Assembly: GCA_024276595.1 (NCBI GenBank)
Contig: JAJRWW010000063.1
Coordinates: forward strand, 1-19,231
Direction of reading: 5' to 3'
DNA length: 19,231 nucleotides
Source: Myxococcota bacterium
Lineage (GTDB): Bacteria; Myxococcota_A; Polyangia; HGW-17; JAJRWW01
Positions within the stretch are counted from its first letter, which is position 1, and every line of letters starts with the position of its first letter. Below, in pieces: positions 1-8,095 of the stretch. A model generated the notes under the pieces. It did no database searches, had not been told where the DNA came from, and was given only the letters and a program-made list of their open reading frames with translations. Both the position numbers and the translations under genes were made by a program.

Positions 1-1
1 C

Positions 2-1429
2 GAGCGCACGGTCCAGCGTGCTCGCGAGCGCAACCTGGTCATGCCCACCTTTGCCCAGATGCGGGATCCGTCGAGGATCCCGGCCCGCATTCGGGATCGC
101 CTGGCAGAGGTCGGCCTTTGGGACATCAACCCGCTGAACCTCTTTCGGATCACCTGGAAGAACGAGCCCGTCCCCAGCGGAGGTGGCTACGGTGGAGTCA
201 ACTACCTGGAGCTCCCGTCAGCTTTGACTGGTGTCCGCGCCCGTATCCTCTGTCTCGTGGGCAAGTGGTTCCCCACCGGGGCTCACAAGGTGGGCGCCAC
301 CTATGGATGCCTGGCCCCCCGCCTCGTCACGGGGCAGTTCGACCCCACCTCGCAGAAGGCCGTGTGGCCCTCCACCGGCAACTACTGCCGCGGAGGCGCA
401 TACAACTCGGCGCTGCTGGCCTGTGAGTCCGTGGCCATCCTCCCAGAGGAGATGAGCGCCGAGCGGTTCGAGTGGCTCCAGAATGTGGCTGGCGAGATCA
501 TTGCAACCCCGGGCTGCGAGTCCAACGTGAAGGAGATCTTCGACAAGTGCTGGGAGCTCAAGAGCACCCGCGAGGACATCGTCATCTTCAATCAGTTCGA
601 CGAGATGGGCAACCACCTGTGGCACTACAGCGTGACCGGGGCCGCCATGGAGGAGGTGCTCGAGCGGGAGCTGGGCCCGGGAGACACGTACAGGGGGGTT
701 GCTCTCACCACTGGCTCGGCGGGCACCATCGGCTGTGGTGACTACCTGAAGACCCTCTTCCCCGCGAGCAAGGTCGCCGCCAGCGAGGCGCTGCAATGCC
801 CGACCCTGGTGCTCAACGGCTTTGGCGGCCACCGCATCGAGGGGATCGGAGACAAGCACGTTCCATGGATTCACAACGTGGCCGAGACGGACCTGGTCAT
901 GGCCGTGGACGACGACGCCTGCCTGGCGCTGGTGCGCCTGTTCAACGAGCCCGTTGGTCGGGAGTACCTCGTGGAGCAGGGGGTGGACACGTCCCTCGTG
1001 GAGAGGCTCGACCTCATGGGGATCTCGGGGATCGCCAACATGCTCTCGGCCATCAAGCTGGCCAGGTGGTACGAGATGGGGGAGCAGGACGTGGTGCTCA
1101 CCGTCTTGACCGACTCCATGGAGCTGTACGGCAGCCGTCTGCGGCAGGAGCGGGAGCTAAGGGGCGAGTACACCTCGCGCGACGCCGCGGCCGACTACCA
1201 CCGGCACCTGCTGGGGACCAACATCGAGTATGTGCAGGAGCTCTCCTACTGGGAGCGCAAGCGTGTGCACAACCTCAAGTACTATACCTGGGTGGAGCAG
1301 CAGGGGAAGACCTACGACGAGATCCAGGCCCAGTGGTACGACCGGGACTACTGGAGGTCCACCCACGCTCAGGTGGAGGAGATAGACCGCCTCATCGAGG
1401 AGTTCAACGAGCGCGTGGGGCTGGTGTAG
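2..1429 (+). CDS. PLP-dependent enzyme, cysteine synthase fold (5' end probably outside window)
   Basis: Fold-type II pyridoxal-phosphate enzyme related to cysteine synthases. Counting from the ATG at 41, the motif PTGAHKVGAT supplies the likely Schiff-base Lys83. STGNYCRGGAYNSAL corresponds to the substrate-binding TSGNT loop of cysteine synthases, and the glycine-rich TTGSAGTIGCGDYL to the phosphate-binding loop. GFGGHRIEGIGDKHVP matches the family's conserved GIG segment. At 460+ residues it is longer than CysK/CysM (about 300), with extra N- and C-terminal segments, so the substrate may differ from O-acetylserine. The frame is open from 41 back to base 2, and those codons read plausibly (ERTVQRARERNLV), so the true start is probably upstream of the window; otherwise the ATG at 41 is the first candidate. 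It converges with the GAF gene, 7 bp apart. The fold is certain; the exact reaction is not known. Confidence 0.85.
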   Translation, partial: ERTVQRARERNLVMPTFAQMRDPSRIPARIRDRLAEVGLWDINPLNLFRITWKNEPVPSGGGYGGVNYLELPSALTGVRARILCLVGKWFPTGAHKVGATYGCLAPRLVTGQFDPTSQKAVWPSTGNYCRGGAYNSALLACESVAILPEEMSAERFEWLQNVAGEIIATPGCESNVKEIFDKCWELKSTREDIVIFNQFDEMGNHLWHYSVTGAAMEEVLERELGPGDTYRGVALTTGSAGTIGCGDYLKTLFPASKVAASEALQCPTLVLNGFGGHRIEGIGDKHVPWIHNVAETDLVMAVDDDACLALVRLFNEPVGREYLVEQGVDTSLVERLDLMGISGIANMLSAIKLARWYEMGEQDVVLTVLTDSMELYGSRLRQERELRGEYTSRDAAADYHRHLLGTNIEYVQELSYWERKRVHNLKYYTWVEQQGKTYDEIQAQWYDRDYWRSTHAQVEEIDRLIEEFNERVGLV

Positions 1430-1436
1430 CCCGCTG

Positions 1437-2735
1437 CTACGGCCTGAGACGGATGGTGAGCCGGGCTCGGCCAGGCTCGGACGTGTCCACCGAGAGGGAG
1501 CCGCCGTGGTTCTCGACGATCTGACGGGCGACGGCCAGGTCCAGATCGCCCCCTCCGCCGCGGGGCCCGGTGGACTTGGCGCCCATGGCCATGAAGGGCT
1601 CCAGGGCCGGGTCGGAGGGCGCCCGCCCCGCGTCGGCGCTGCGGGTGTCCACCATGGCCAGCTCCACCCACCCATCTTCCAGCTCCTGGATGGTGATGTG
1701 GAGCTCGCCGCCCCCGGGCATGGCGTCCATGGAGCCGCGGACGAGACCGAACACCACTCGCCCCATACGTTCGGAGTCCATCGGGATCTGGCCCTCGCTT
1801 TGGGGGTCGAAGCTCACATGGATCCTGCGCACCTCGATCTCTGTGCGGTAGCGCTCCAGGGCGGCCTGAACCAGGGAGGCGATGGACACCTCCTCCCTGG
1901 GGTGCTCCCCGCCCTTCCCGTCGCCGTCTGCGGAGGACCCGGCGATGTTGTCCAGCAGGGTCAATGCCTGGCTTGCCAGGTCACGGATCCGTCCGGCTCG
2001 AGCCCTGTGGTCCTCCAGGAGGGAGTCGTCCTCCTGAAGGTCGATGGCGTGGGACTCCACCTCCAGCAGCGGAGCGGCAAGCTGGTCCATCAAGATCTTG
2101 GTGATCGAGCCGATGGCGGCGTCCCGCTCTGCCCGAACCGCCACCTCGTTAATCCAGGCGTTCTCGAGGGTGACTGCGAGCTGCAGGCACAGCGCCTCGA
2201 AGACAGCCAGGTCGGCGTTTCGGAACTCCCTGTTGGCCAGCTTGCTGTCGAGGTAGATGACCCCCGTGATCTCATCGCGGATCTTCAAAGGAGCGCACAT
2301 GATCGTGCGGAGCTGCAGATCCTGCACCGACTTTGCTGTCGCGGTCTTGTCCTCGGAGAGAGTGTCCACGATCCAGTAGGACTTCCCGGTCTGGAGGACC
2401 TGCTCGGGGATGGAGCGGCTGAAGGGGTCGTCCCTGGGCAGGGGCTTGCCGTAGCAGCTCCGCGCCATCTCCACCGACAGGGATCCGTCCGCCTCTTTGA
2501 TCAGGAGTATCCCGCGGTCGGCAGAGGTGAGGGTTATCGTCATGTCCAGCACCCGGCCAACCACCTCCCGGACATCCACCAGAGAGTTGGCGGCGTTGAT
2601 GGTCGCCAGGAGCATGGCGATGCGGAGCTCGTCTTTCTCCACGTCCCCGGTTACCAGCCCCCGGGATGCCTCCCGGGCGTCGATGTTGAACACCTTGAAG
2701 AAGTCCGATGAAAGGCGTTTCATCTCGTTGGCCAT
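1437..2735 (-). CDS. GAF-domain sensor with degenerate histidine-kinase module
   Basis: 432-residue soluble protein. Residues about 45-195 form a GAF domain, including the typical APLKIRDEITGVIYLDS strand-turn. Residues about 200-265 are a helical dimerisation-like segment, and about 285-430 an HATPase_c-like domain. The helix aligns with the usual phosphoacceptor region (GEMAAGVAHEINNPL pattern), but here reads GSITKILMDQLAAPL, with Asp217 where the phosphorylated His belongs. The N-box reads FGLVRGSMDAM, with Ser335 in place of the metal-binding Asn. The first Gly box is DTRSADAG, while the later GGGGDLDLAVARQIVENHGG resembles a G2 box. It is therefore likely a pseudokinase or ligand-sensing scaffold rather than an active histidine kinase. 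No membrane segment or receiver domain is visible. The start is the ATG at 2733-2735 with a weak GGAG upstream. It is divergent from the Ser/Thr kinase gene and could feed into it, but that is inference. Confidence 0.85.
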   Translation of the reverse strand: MANEMKRLSSDFFKVFNIDAREASRGLVTGDVEKDELRIAMLLATINAANSLVDVREVVGRVLDMTITLTSADRGILLIKEADGSLSVEMARSCYGKPLPRDDPFSRSIPEQVLQTGKSYWIVDTLSEDKTATAKSVQDLQLRTIMCAPLKIRDEITGVIYLDSKLANREFRNADLAVFEALCLQLAVTLENAWINEVAVRAERDAAIGSITKILMDQLAAPLLEVESHAIDLQEDDSLLEDHRARAGRIRDLASQALTLLDNIAGSSADGDGKGGEHPREEVSIASLVQAALERYRTEIEVRRIHVSFDPQSEGQIPMDSERMGRVVFGLVRGSMDAMPGGGELHITIQELEDGWVELAMVDTRSADAGRAPSDPALEPFMAMGAKSTGPRGGGGDLDLAVARQIVENHGGSLSVDTSEPGRARLTIRLRP

Positions 2736-2869
2736 CGGCAGACTCCAGCGAGACCGTGCTTTGCGGCTCAGGGCCGGGTCTCATCAGCTCTGGAGAGCAC
2801 CATACTCCATCTGCGGGGACCGCGCCACCGCAACAATGGTGCCGCTCTGCGCTGGGAGGGCATCGTCCT

Positions 2870-2895
2870 GGCTCGGGGCCTGGAGCCCCGGTGCC
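2870..2895. promoter_or_regulatory. GC-rich hairpin in the divergent intergenic region
   Basis: CGGGGC (2874-2879) and GCCCCG (2885-2890) form a perfect 6-bp stem around a 5-base loop. It extends imperfectly to GGC/GCC outside. No T tract follows, so it does not look like an intrinsic terminator. It lies about 65 bp before the kinase start and could be a leader structure or chance in GC-rich DNA. The rest of the 220-bp gap 2736-2955 shows no clear promoter hexamers. Confidence 0.3.
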
Positions 2896-2955
2896 CCTTG
2901 CTACGGGGATGGCCTGCTGGTAAAAACAGAATTGAGCTCACTCTGCTTTCCGCGC

Positions 2956-4686
2956 ATGTCCGAAGAAAGCCCCACCAAGAGAATCGGCTCCGCCTCCGGT
3001 TCTGACTACGCTCCAGAAGGGGTGCGTCCCACCGATCCGCTCATTGGAAGGGTGATCGAGGGCCGCTACCGGATACTCAAGCCCCTCTCCACGGGGGGGA
3101 TGGGCTCTGTCTTCCTGGGCAAGCAGCTCAACGTGGACCGCCACGTGGCGATTAAGCTCATCACCAGCGCGGCCCCGGGGCTGCAGACGCGCTTTCAGCG
3201 GGAGGCGCAGGCGCTGGCCGCTGTGAGCCATCCGGCCATAGTCGAGATCCACGACTTCATCTCCGCCGGGGTCGAGGGCCAGTACTTCCTGATCATGGCG
3301 TACATCGACGGCATCGACCTGGAGGAGTTCCTCTCCCTTCAGCCCAAGGGGAGGCTGAAGGCGGGGGAGGTCCTGTCTCTGATTATCCCGGTCGCCTCCG
3401 CCCTGGTGGAGCTGCACGCCGGCGGGATACTCCACAGGGACATCAAGCCCTCCAATATCGTGCGCTTCTTGCGGGCAGACAGGCGAGCCGGGGTGAAGCT
3501 CGTAGACTTCGGTATCGCCCGCCGGGAGATGGACCCGAGCCTCACGGCGGAGGGGGTCATCATGGGGACGCCGCCGTATCTGGCGCCAGAGGTGATGCTG
3601 GGCAAGAAGCACTCCAGGGCCTCGGACGTCTACGCCCTTGGTGCCACCATGTTCGAGCTGCTCACGGGCACCGCGCCCTTTGGCAAGGACGAGCTACACC
3701 AGGTAATGAAGCGCACGGTGCACGACCCGCTCCTTTTGCCCCAGGAGCTGGAGGGCTCTCCCCTCGGCGGCCTGCTCCTGGACCTCCTGCACAAGGATCC
3801 GGAGATGCGTCCCGAGAGCCTGGAGCTGCTCGGGCGTCTGGAGAGGATGCCCCCCGGGAGGCGGGACTGCCCGGCCACCATCACCATTGATCCCATCACC
3901 TCACCTGAACCGAACGGGCAGGAAGATGAGCCTCCGACTCCCGGGGGGACGGAGACCGTCGCAGACACGGGTGTGCTCGCAGCAGACCAGATGCGAGACC
4001 CTCTCCCCGGCAGTGCATCGGACAGGATCCTGCGCCGTCTCGCGCAGCCTCGACCCCGGCGCCTGATGCCATCGCTCCTGCTGGGGCTGGCCGGGATGGC
4101 GCTCGGTGTGCTGCTGATGCTCGTGCTGGGGCCAGGATACAGTGGACGTGGTGGGGGAGGGGCCACGGCCGGCAAGGGGAGAGTCATCGTGGCCACGAGG
4201 GGGCACGACCGGGCAGGGCCCGACCGAGAGGACGCCTCTCCGCCCATGGGCTCCGGCGAGCGCAGCTCGGGCGCAGGAAGGCTGGCGGAGAGGCATGACG
4301 CTGCGGTGAAGAGGCCCATGGTCTCGCCGATGGAGCCCATGGCTCCGCCCTCAATGGCCAGCCTCAGGCGCAGGTGCAAAAAGAGCCGCTACCAGCCGCG
4401 CATCATGCTTTCTAAGGCGCGCAAGATCTTGAAGTCAGGCACCCATGACCCGGACTCGCTAGAGCTCGCCAGGCGCATCCTCCACGTGCTGCTGCAGGGC
4501 GGATGCGTCAAGCCCTTCTCCGAGCTCCAGCGCCAGGCGGCCTTCCTCCTGGCGAGCCTGTACATCCACAAGGGCGCCTGCTACTCGGCGAGGAACGTCT
4601 GGCGCATGTATGCCAAGCGCTTCAAGAGGGCCTTCCCGTACCGCAAGCGCCCACCATTCCCTCCGTGCCGGCTGCGCGCCCAGTAG
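2956..4686 (+). CDS. Transmembrane Ser/Thr protein kinase (PknB/Hanks type)
   Basis: 576 residues from the ATG at 2956. The frame is open further upstream, but that extension runs through the divergent gap and the neighbour's antisense strand and does not look coding. The kinase domain spans about residues 37-298: P-loop GGMGSVF (47-53), Lys67 in VAIKLI, catalytic HRDIKPSN (Asp162), metal-binding DFG (Asp184), GTPPYLAPE activation segment, and SDVYALGATMFELLTG. All key residues are present, so it should be active. A Pro/Gly-rich linker follows, then one membrane helix at about 370-392 (MPSLLLGLAGMALGVLLMLVL), then a basic, presumably extracytoplasmic tail of about 180 residues. The distal part of the tail has four Cys in a helical, TPR-like region near the C-terminus. 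No recognised sensor domain is seen in the tail. The cytosolic-kinase, single-helix, external-tail layout is typical of myxobacterial kinases. No good ribosome-binding site precedes the start. Confidence 0.9.
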   Translation: MSEESPTKRIGSASGSDYAPEGVRPTDPLIGRVIEGRYRILKPLSTGGMGSVFLGKQLNVDRHVAIKLITSAAPGLQTRFQREAQALAAVSHPAIVEIHDFISAGVEGQYFLIMAYIDGIDLEEFLSLQPKGRLKAGEVLSLIIPVASALVELHAGGILHRDIKPSNIVRFLRADRRAGVKLVDFGIARREMDPSLTAEGVIMGTPPYLAPEVMLGKKHSRASDVYALGATMFELLTGTAPFGKDELHQVMKRTVHDPLLLPQELEGSPLGGLLLDLLHKDPEMRPESLELLGRLERMPPGRRDCPATITIDPITSPEPNGQEDEPPTPGGTETVADTGVLAADQMRDPLPGSASDRILRRLAQPRPRRLMPSLLLGLAGMALGVLLMLVLGPGYSGRGGGGATAGKGRVIVATRGHDRAGPDREDASPPMGSGERSSGAGRLAERHDAAVKRPMVSPMEPMAPPSMASLRRRCKKSRYQPRIMLSKARKILKSGTHDPDSLELARRILHVLLQGGCVKPFSELQRQAAFLLASLYIHKGACYSARNVWRMYAKRFKRAFPYRKRPPFPPCRLRAQ

Positions 4687-4710
4687 CGCCGGGAAGGGAG
4701 CCCATCCTCC

Positions 4711-4739
4711 TTGTCAGGACGCCCTTGTCGTTCTATGTC
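4711..4739 (+). promoter_or_regulatory. Candidate sigma70-type promoter before the Rieske gene
   Basis: TTGTCA (4711-4716), a 17-base spacer, then TATGTC (4734-4739). Only 6 bases separate the -10-like box from the ATG at 4746, so a transcript from here would be leaderless or nearly so. No Shine-Dalgarno sequence is visible before this start, which agrees with that reading. Confidence 0.35.
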
Positions 4740-4745
4740 GTGGGC

Positions 4746-5207
4746 ATGTCGGATGAGGGCACATCGAAGCGCCCCCCCCAGGAGGAGCTGGCCTCTCCCT
4801 GGCGCCGGGAGACGGTGGCCAGGTTGGCCCTGGGCGGAGGTATCATTTTCGTGGGGGGCTGGGCATACATGGCCCTCGAGCTGGCTCGCTCCGCTGGGCC
4901 TGGATCTCAGGCAGAGCTGCACACCGGGCTGGACCCGAGCGCTATCGGGCGTGGGGTGCTGACATTTCCGCGGCTGCTCTTGCTCCGGGATGGGCGTGGC
5001 GACGTGCTGGCGCTGGACCGTCGCTGCACCCACCTGGGGTGTCTGGTCAGCCCCTCTGCCGATGGCAGGCTGCTGCGATGCCCCTGCCACGGGAGCGAGT
5101 TTGACCGCTCGGGGGGCGTCCGACGCGGCCCGGCCACGCGCCCCCTGCGGCGTCTGCGCACCTCCTTGGATAGTCGGGGAGAGCTGGTGGTACATGTCAA
5201 GGGCTGA
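4746..5207 (+). CDS. Rieske [2Fe-2S] iron-sulfur protein of a cytochrome bc-like complex
   Basis: 153 residues. One N-terminal membrane anchor lies at about 24-46 (ARLALGGGIIFVGGWAYMAL), followed by a compact Rieske domain. Box I is CTHLGC (94-99) and box II is CPCHGS (112-117). By family knowledge Cys94, His96, Cys112 and His115 bind the cluster, and Cys99-Cys114 form the disulfide found in high-potential Rieske proteins, so a functional quinol-oxidising type is expected. It is shorter than typical bc1 Rieske proteins and close to the simple bacterial type. The ATG at 4746 was chosen because upstream codons overlap the kinase gene and do not resemble the family. The gene ends inside the cytochrome b gene (14-bp overlap), indicating translational coupling. 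It would accept an electron from quinol and pass it to the multihaem cytochrome encoded two genes downstream. Confidence 0.92.
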   Translation: MSDEGTSKRPPQEELASPWRRETVARLALGGGIIFVGGWAYMALELARSAGPGSQAELHTGLDPSAIGRGVLTFPRLLLLRDGRGDVLALDRRCTHLGCLVSPSADGRLLRCPCHGSEFDRSGGVRRGPATRPLRRLRTSLDSRGELVVHVKG

Positions 5208-6108
5208 GCGAGCCCCCCTGGCAGGGCCCCTGGATGCGCGCCTGCGGCCCATGGGCCTTACGCTGGGCCAGGTCGCTTTTGGCGCCCTGGTGGTGGCTGT
5301 CTCTTCGGGCGTGGTCCTGGGCTTGGCCTACGACCCAGCAGAGCCGCTGAGGTCCACCGAGGCCATCTCGGGCGCGCTCCCATTCGGCTTTCTCTTCCGC
5401 GGAGCGCACATACTCTCCGCGCAGCTCTTTTTCGTGAGCCTGCTGCTCCACACCGCGGACCACGTGCTGGGCCGCAGCTATCGCCAGGTCTCCAGGCTCT
5501 CCTGGTGGCGCCTGGTGCTGGTGGGCCTGGGGGCCCTGGGAGCGATGTTCTCGGGCTTTCTGCTCCGCGGGGACGCCGATGCCAGGGCCGCACAGGCCAT
5601 CGCCGCCGCTGGCTTGAAGGTGGTGCCCATGTTCGGAGCGGACATCTCCCTGGGCCTGTTGGGGGAGCCGGGAGGGGGGCTCCAGGCGCCCTACGTTCAC
5701 CACCTGGTGACCTTCACCCTCGCGCCCTGGCTGCTCTCCCTTGCCCACGCCAGGCGGGCCTGGGCTGGCGCGCTAGTGACTGGTGCGGTGGCCGCCCTGA
5801 CCACGGGAGCCGCCCTGGTGTACCACCCGGGCCCTGGCTTGCCCTCGGATCTGCACCGCGGCGTGCTCTGGGGGCCCTGGTACTTCATGGGAGCCCAGGA
5901 GCTGCTGCGACATCTCCCTCTCGGCGTGGTTGTCCTCGTGCTCGGCGGGGGCGCCGTGGGTCTCACTGGAGGGCTGGCTCACACAGGAGGCGCTTCCGCC
6001 GGACGGAGAGGGCGGGTCGAGGCTGCAATGCGCTCCGCCTGGTTGCTGGCAGTTGGCGGCTATCTACTGCTGTGCCTGGCGTCCTACCTGGCCAGGAGCG
6101 GTAAGTGA
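5194..6108 (+). CDS. Cytochrome b (b6-like N-terminal part plus a short C-terminal part)
   Basis: 304-residue polytopic membrane protein. Candidate bis-His haem ligands are His72/His86 (13 residues between) in one helix and His170/His185 (14 between) in a later helix; the 14-residue spacing is the pattern of b6-type proteins. A following segment, HRGVLWGPWYFMGAQELLRH (221-240), corresponds to the quinol-site PEWY region of cytochrome b/subunit IV, but reads GPWY (227-230), so the usual Glu is replaced by Pro. The C-terminal part holds two or three more helices. The b6-type core and the subunit-IV-like part are thus one compact chain. It starts at the ATG at 5194 inside the Rieske gene, and its stop overlaps the GTG of the multihaem gene. 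It probably carries electrons across the membrane between quinone and the Rieske/cytochrome c arm. Confidence 0.88.
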   Translation: MSRAERAPLAGPLDARLRPMGLTLGQVAFGALVVAVSSGVVLGLAYDPAEPLRSTEAISGALPFGFLFRGAHILSAQLFFVSLLLHTADHVLGRSYRQVSRLSWWRLVLVGLGALGAMFSGFLLRGDADARAAQAIAAAGLKVVPMFGADISLGLLGEPGGGLQAPYVHHLVTFTLAPWLLSLAHARRAWAGALVTGAVAALTTGAALVYHPGPGLPSDLHRGVLWGPWYFMGAQELLRHLPLGVVVLVLGGGAVGLTGGLAHTGGASAGRRGRVEAAMRSAWLLAVGGYLLLCLASYLARSGK

Positions 6109-8045
6109 AGGGCCACCTGGAGCCCCGCTGGCGGCGGCGGGCGCTATACGGGCTGCTGGCCCTCTCGCCCGCCGTGCTGGTGACGGCCCACGTCCTCGAG
6201 CGGGATCGCGCGGCAGGCCTTGGCAACCCTGGCGCGGGCCTTCGCGGGGGCTCAGAGCGGTGCCTGGCATGCCACGGCAAGGAGGCGGCGGCCCTGCCCA
6301 GGTATCACAAGGGAGAGGCAGTGGGCTGCTCGGGGTGCCACCTGGGCAACCCCTTATCCTTTGACAAGCAGAGGGCACATGCCGGCATGGAGCCCTTTCC
6401 CGGAGACCTCTCCACCGCCTGGCGAAGCTGCGGGAGCGCACAGTGTCACCCGGCGGTGGTGGCCCGGGTGCAGCGCAGCCTCATGGCCTCTCCCAGGGGG
6501 CTGCTGGCGGTCAATCGCCAGGCCTTCGGAGAGGTGGTCGAGCCCACGCCGTCACCAGGTGAGTGGAACCGGGTGCGCTCACCAGGGGACCTGCTCTCGC
6601 CCGAGCCTGGCGCCGAAGGTCACGCGCGCAAGCTGTGCGCGAGCTGCCACCTGGCCACACGTCACATCTCGGCCGCTGCGCGTAGCAGGGGAGGGGGGTG
6701 CTCCGCCTGCCACTTGAAGGATGGCCCCACGGACGGCGCCCATCCCCAGCTCCGCCTCGGCGTGACGCCGGACGCCTGCACCGGGTGCCACTCCCGCAGC
6801 GGGAGGGTGTCTCTGAGCTACTACGGGTGGCACGAGGGGCTGGCCATGCCGGGACACTCCCCTGCGGCGGGATCATCGGGCCAGCCAGCGATGGGCACGG
6901 CGGTCCGGTCTCTGCCGGACGGGCGCCTGGTGAGGCGAGCCCGCGCGGACGTGCACGCCCGGGCCGGGATGGGCTGCCTGGACTGTCACACTGCCGTCGG
7001 GCTCATGGGAGACGGGGAGCTCCACTCCCACAAGGAGCAGCAGGTGGACGTGGCCTGCTCGGACTGCCACGGCCGCGCGGGCCCTGCCAGGCGAGCACCC
7101 CTTCGGCCAGGGGAGGATGCGGCTCGGCGTGTTGCCGCGTTCCTGGTGGGGCGGGGGTGGCTCCGCCCTCCTGCCTTGGGGTGGCCGGTGCCGCGTACGC
7201 GGCGAGGCACCCCGCTGCTTGCCCTGCGCCCCGGGCCGGGCGGGCGGGGATGGGTCCTGCATCGGCGCTCGGACGGTCGCCCCCTCGGCGTGCGGCCCAC
7301 CCCCGACGACCCGGCGCACTCCTTGCGCGGGCACGAGCGGCTCTCCTGCCAGGCCTGCCACACGGACTGGAGCCACCAGTGCAGCGGCTGTCACACGAAG
7401 CTGGAGCCACGGGGCTGGCAGCACGACAGCGTGACCGGTGCTCTCACAAAGGGGCGCTGGAGCGAGACCCCGGGTCCTGTGCTCGTGGACTCTCCCACGC
7501 TGGGCGTGCTTCCCGATGGCCGCATCGGGCCCTTTGTTCCGGGGATGCCCCTGTGTGTCACAATTGAAGGAGACACCAGGTGCACCAGGCTCTTCGCTCC
7601 CGCCGACCCCCACACCACCCAGCGGAGATCTCGCTCCTGCGCGAGCTGTCACCGATCCAGCCTGGCCCTGGGCCTGTGGCGGGGCAGCCTGGCCCGGTCC
7701 CGGGGTGCCTGGCGTTTTGAGGCTGCGCCCTCTGGTCCTCCCCCCGGGGCCCACTCCATGCCGATCCCCCCCTGGGAGGACGGGGTCCCATGGGATGGCT
7801 GGACATCTCTGGAGGGGACCCCCTCGGCACGGGCCACCAGGCGTGGAGCCAGGCCCCTCTCGCCCTCAGAGCTGCGGCGGATCCTGGAGGTGGGGCCTTG
7901 CGTGGAATGTCATGGGACCTACGGGGATCGGATCTACCGGGACTTCTCCTCGAGCCTCGCTCGAGCCCGAGGCGGTCTGGCGCCGCGGTGTCTGCTCGGG
8001 CGAGGGGCCAGGGCACGGCATGTGGGCCCTGGCAAAGTCCAGTAA
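6105..8045 (+). CDS. Multihaem c-type cytochrome, about 12 haems
   Basis: 646 residues beginning at GTG 6105, whose TGA overlap (GTGA) with cytochrome b implies coupling. A basic N-terminus and one hydrophobic segment (about 12-30) act as signal or membrane anchor, placing the rest outside the cytoplasmic membrane. Eleven CXXCH haem motifs start near residues 53, 75, 178, 199, 225, 291, 318, 415, 426, 512 and 599. A twelfth possible site is CGSAQCH at 109-115 (CX4CH). Many extra His could be distal ligands. The family cannot be named precisely. Its place after Rieske and cytochrome b suggests that it replaces the cytochrome c1/f subunit and passes electrons to or from periplasmic partners. 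Residues about 325-405 have no haem motif and may be a separate subdomain. No stem-loop terminator is visible after it. Confidence 0.88.
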   Translation: MKGHLEPRWRRRALYGLLALSPAVLVTAHVLERDRAAGLGNPGAGLRGGSERCLACHGKEAAALPRYHKGEAVGCSGCHLGNPLSFDKQRAHAGMEPFPGDLSTAWRSCGSAQCHPAVVARVQRSLMASPRGLLAVNRQAFGEVVEPTPSPGEWNRVRSPGDLLSPEPGAEGHARKLCASCHLATRHISAAARSRGGGCSACHLKDGPTDGAHPQLRLGVTPDACTGCHSRSGRVSLSYYGWHEGLAMPGHSPAAGSSGQPAMGTAVRSLPDGRLVRRARADVHARAGMGCLDCHTAVGLMGDGELHSHKEQQVDVACSDCHGRAGPARRAPLRPGEDAARRVAAFLVGRGWLRPPALGWPVPRTRRGTPLLALRPGPGGRGWVLHRRSDGRPLGVRPTPDDPAHSLRGHERLSCQACHTDWSHQCSGCHTKLEPRGWQHDSVTGALTKGRWSETPGPVLVDSPTLGVLPDGRIGPFVPGMPLCVTIEGDTRCTRLFAPADPHTTQRRSRSCASCHRSSLALGLWRGSLARSRGAWRFEAAPSGPPPGAHSMPIPPWEDGVPWDGWTSLEGTPSARATRRGARPLSPSELRRILEVGPCVECHGTYGDRIYRDFSSSLARARGGLAPRCLLGRGARARHVGPGKVQ

Positions 8046-8095
8046 AAGAATAGATAAAATAGCCATAACCATACGTTTTTTCTGCACTTTGGTCC

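Noticed and set aside
2870..2895. Intrinsic terminator
   Set aside because: The hairpin is GC-rich, but no run of T follows on either strand, and it lies between divergent genes where no terminator is needed.
2497..2955. Long N-terminal extension of the Ser/Thr kinase
   Set aside because: The frame is open but crosses the divergent gap and the antisense of the GAF gene, with no kinase-family similarity. The ATG at 2956 gives a normal kinase N-terminus.
6873..7754. 293-codon open frame on the minus strand
   Set aside because: It is a shadow of the multihaem cytochrome; its composition is dominated by Gly, Pro and Arg.
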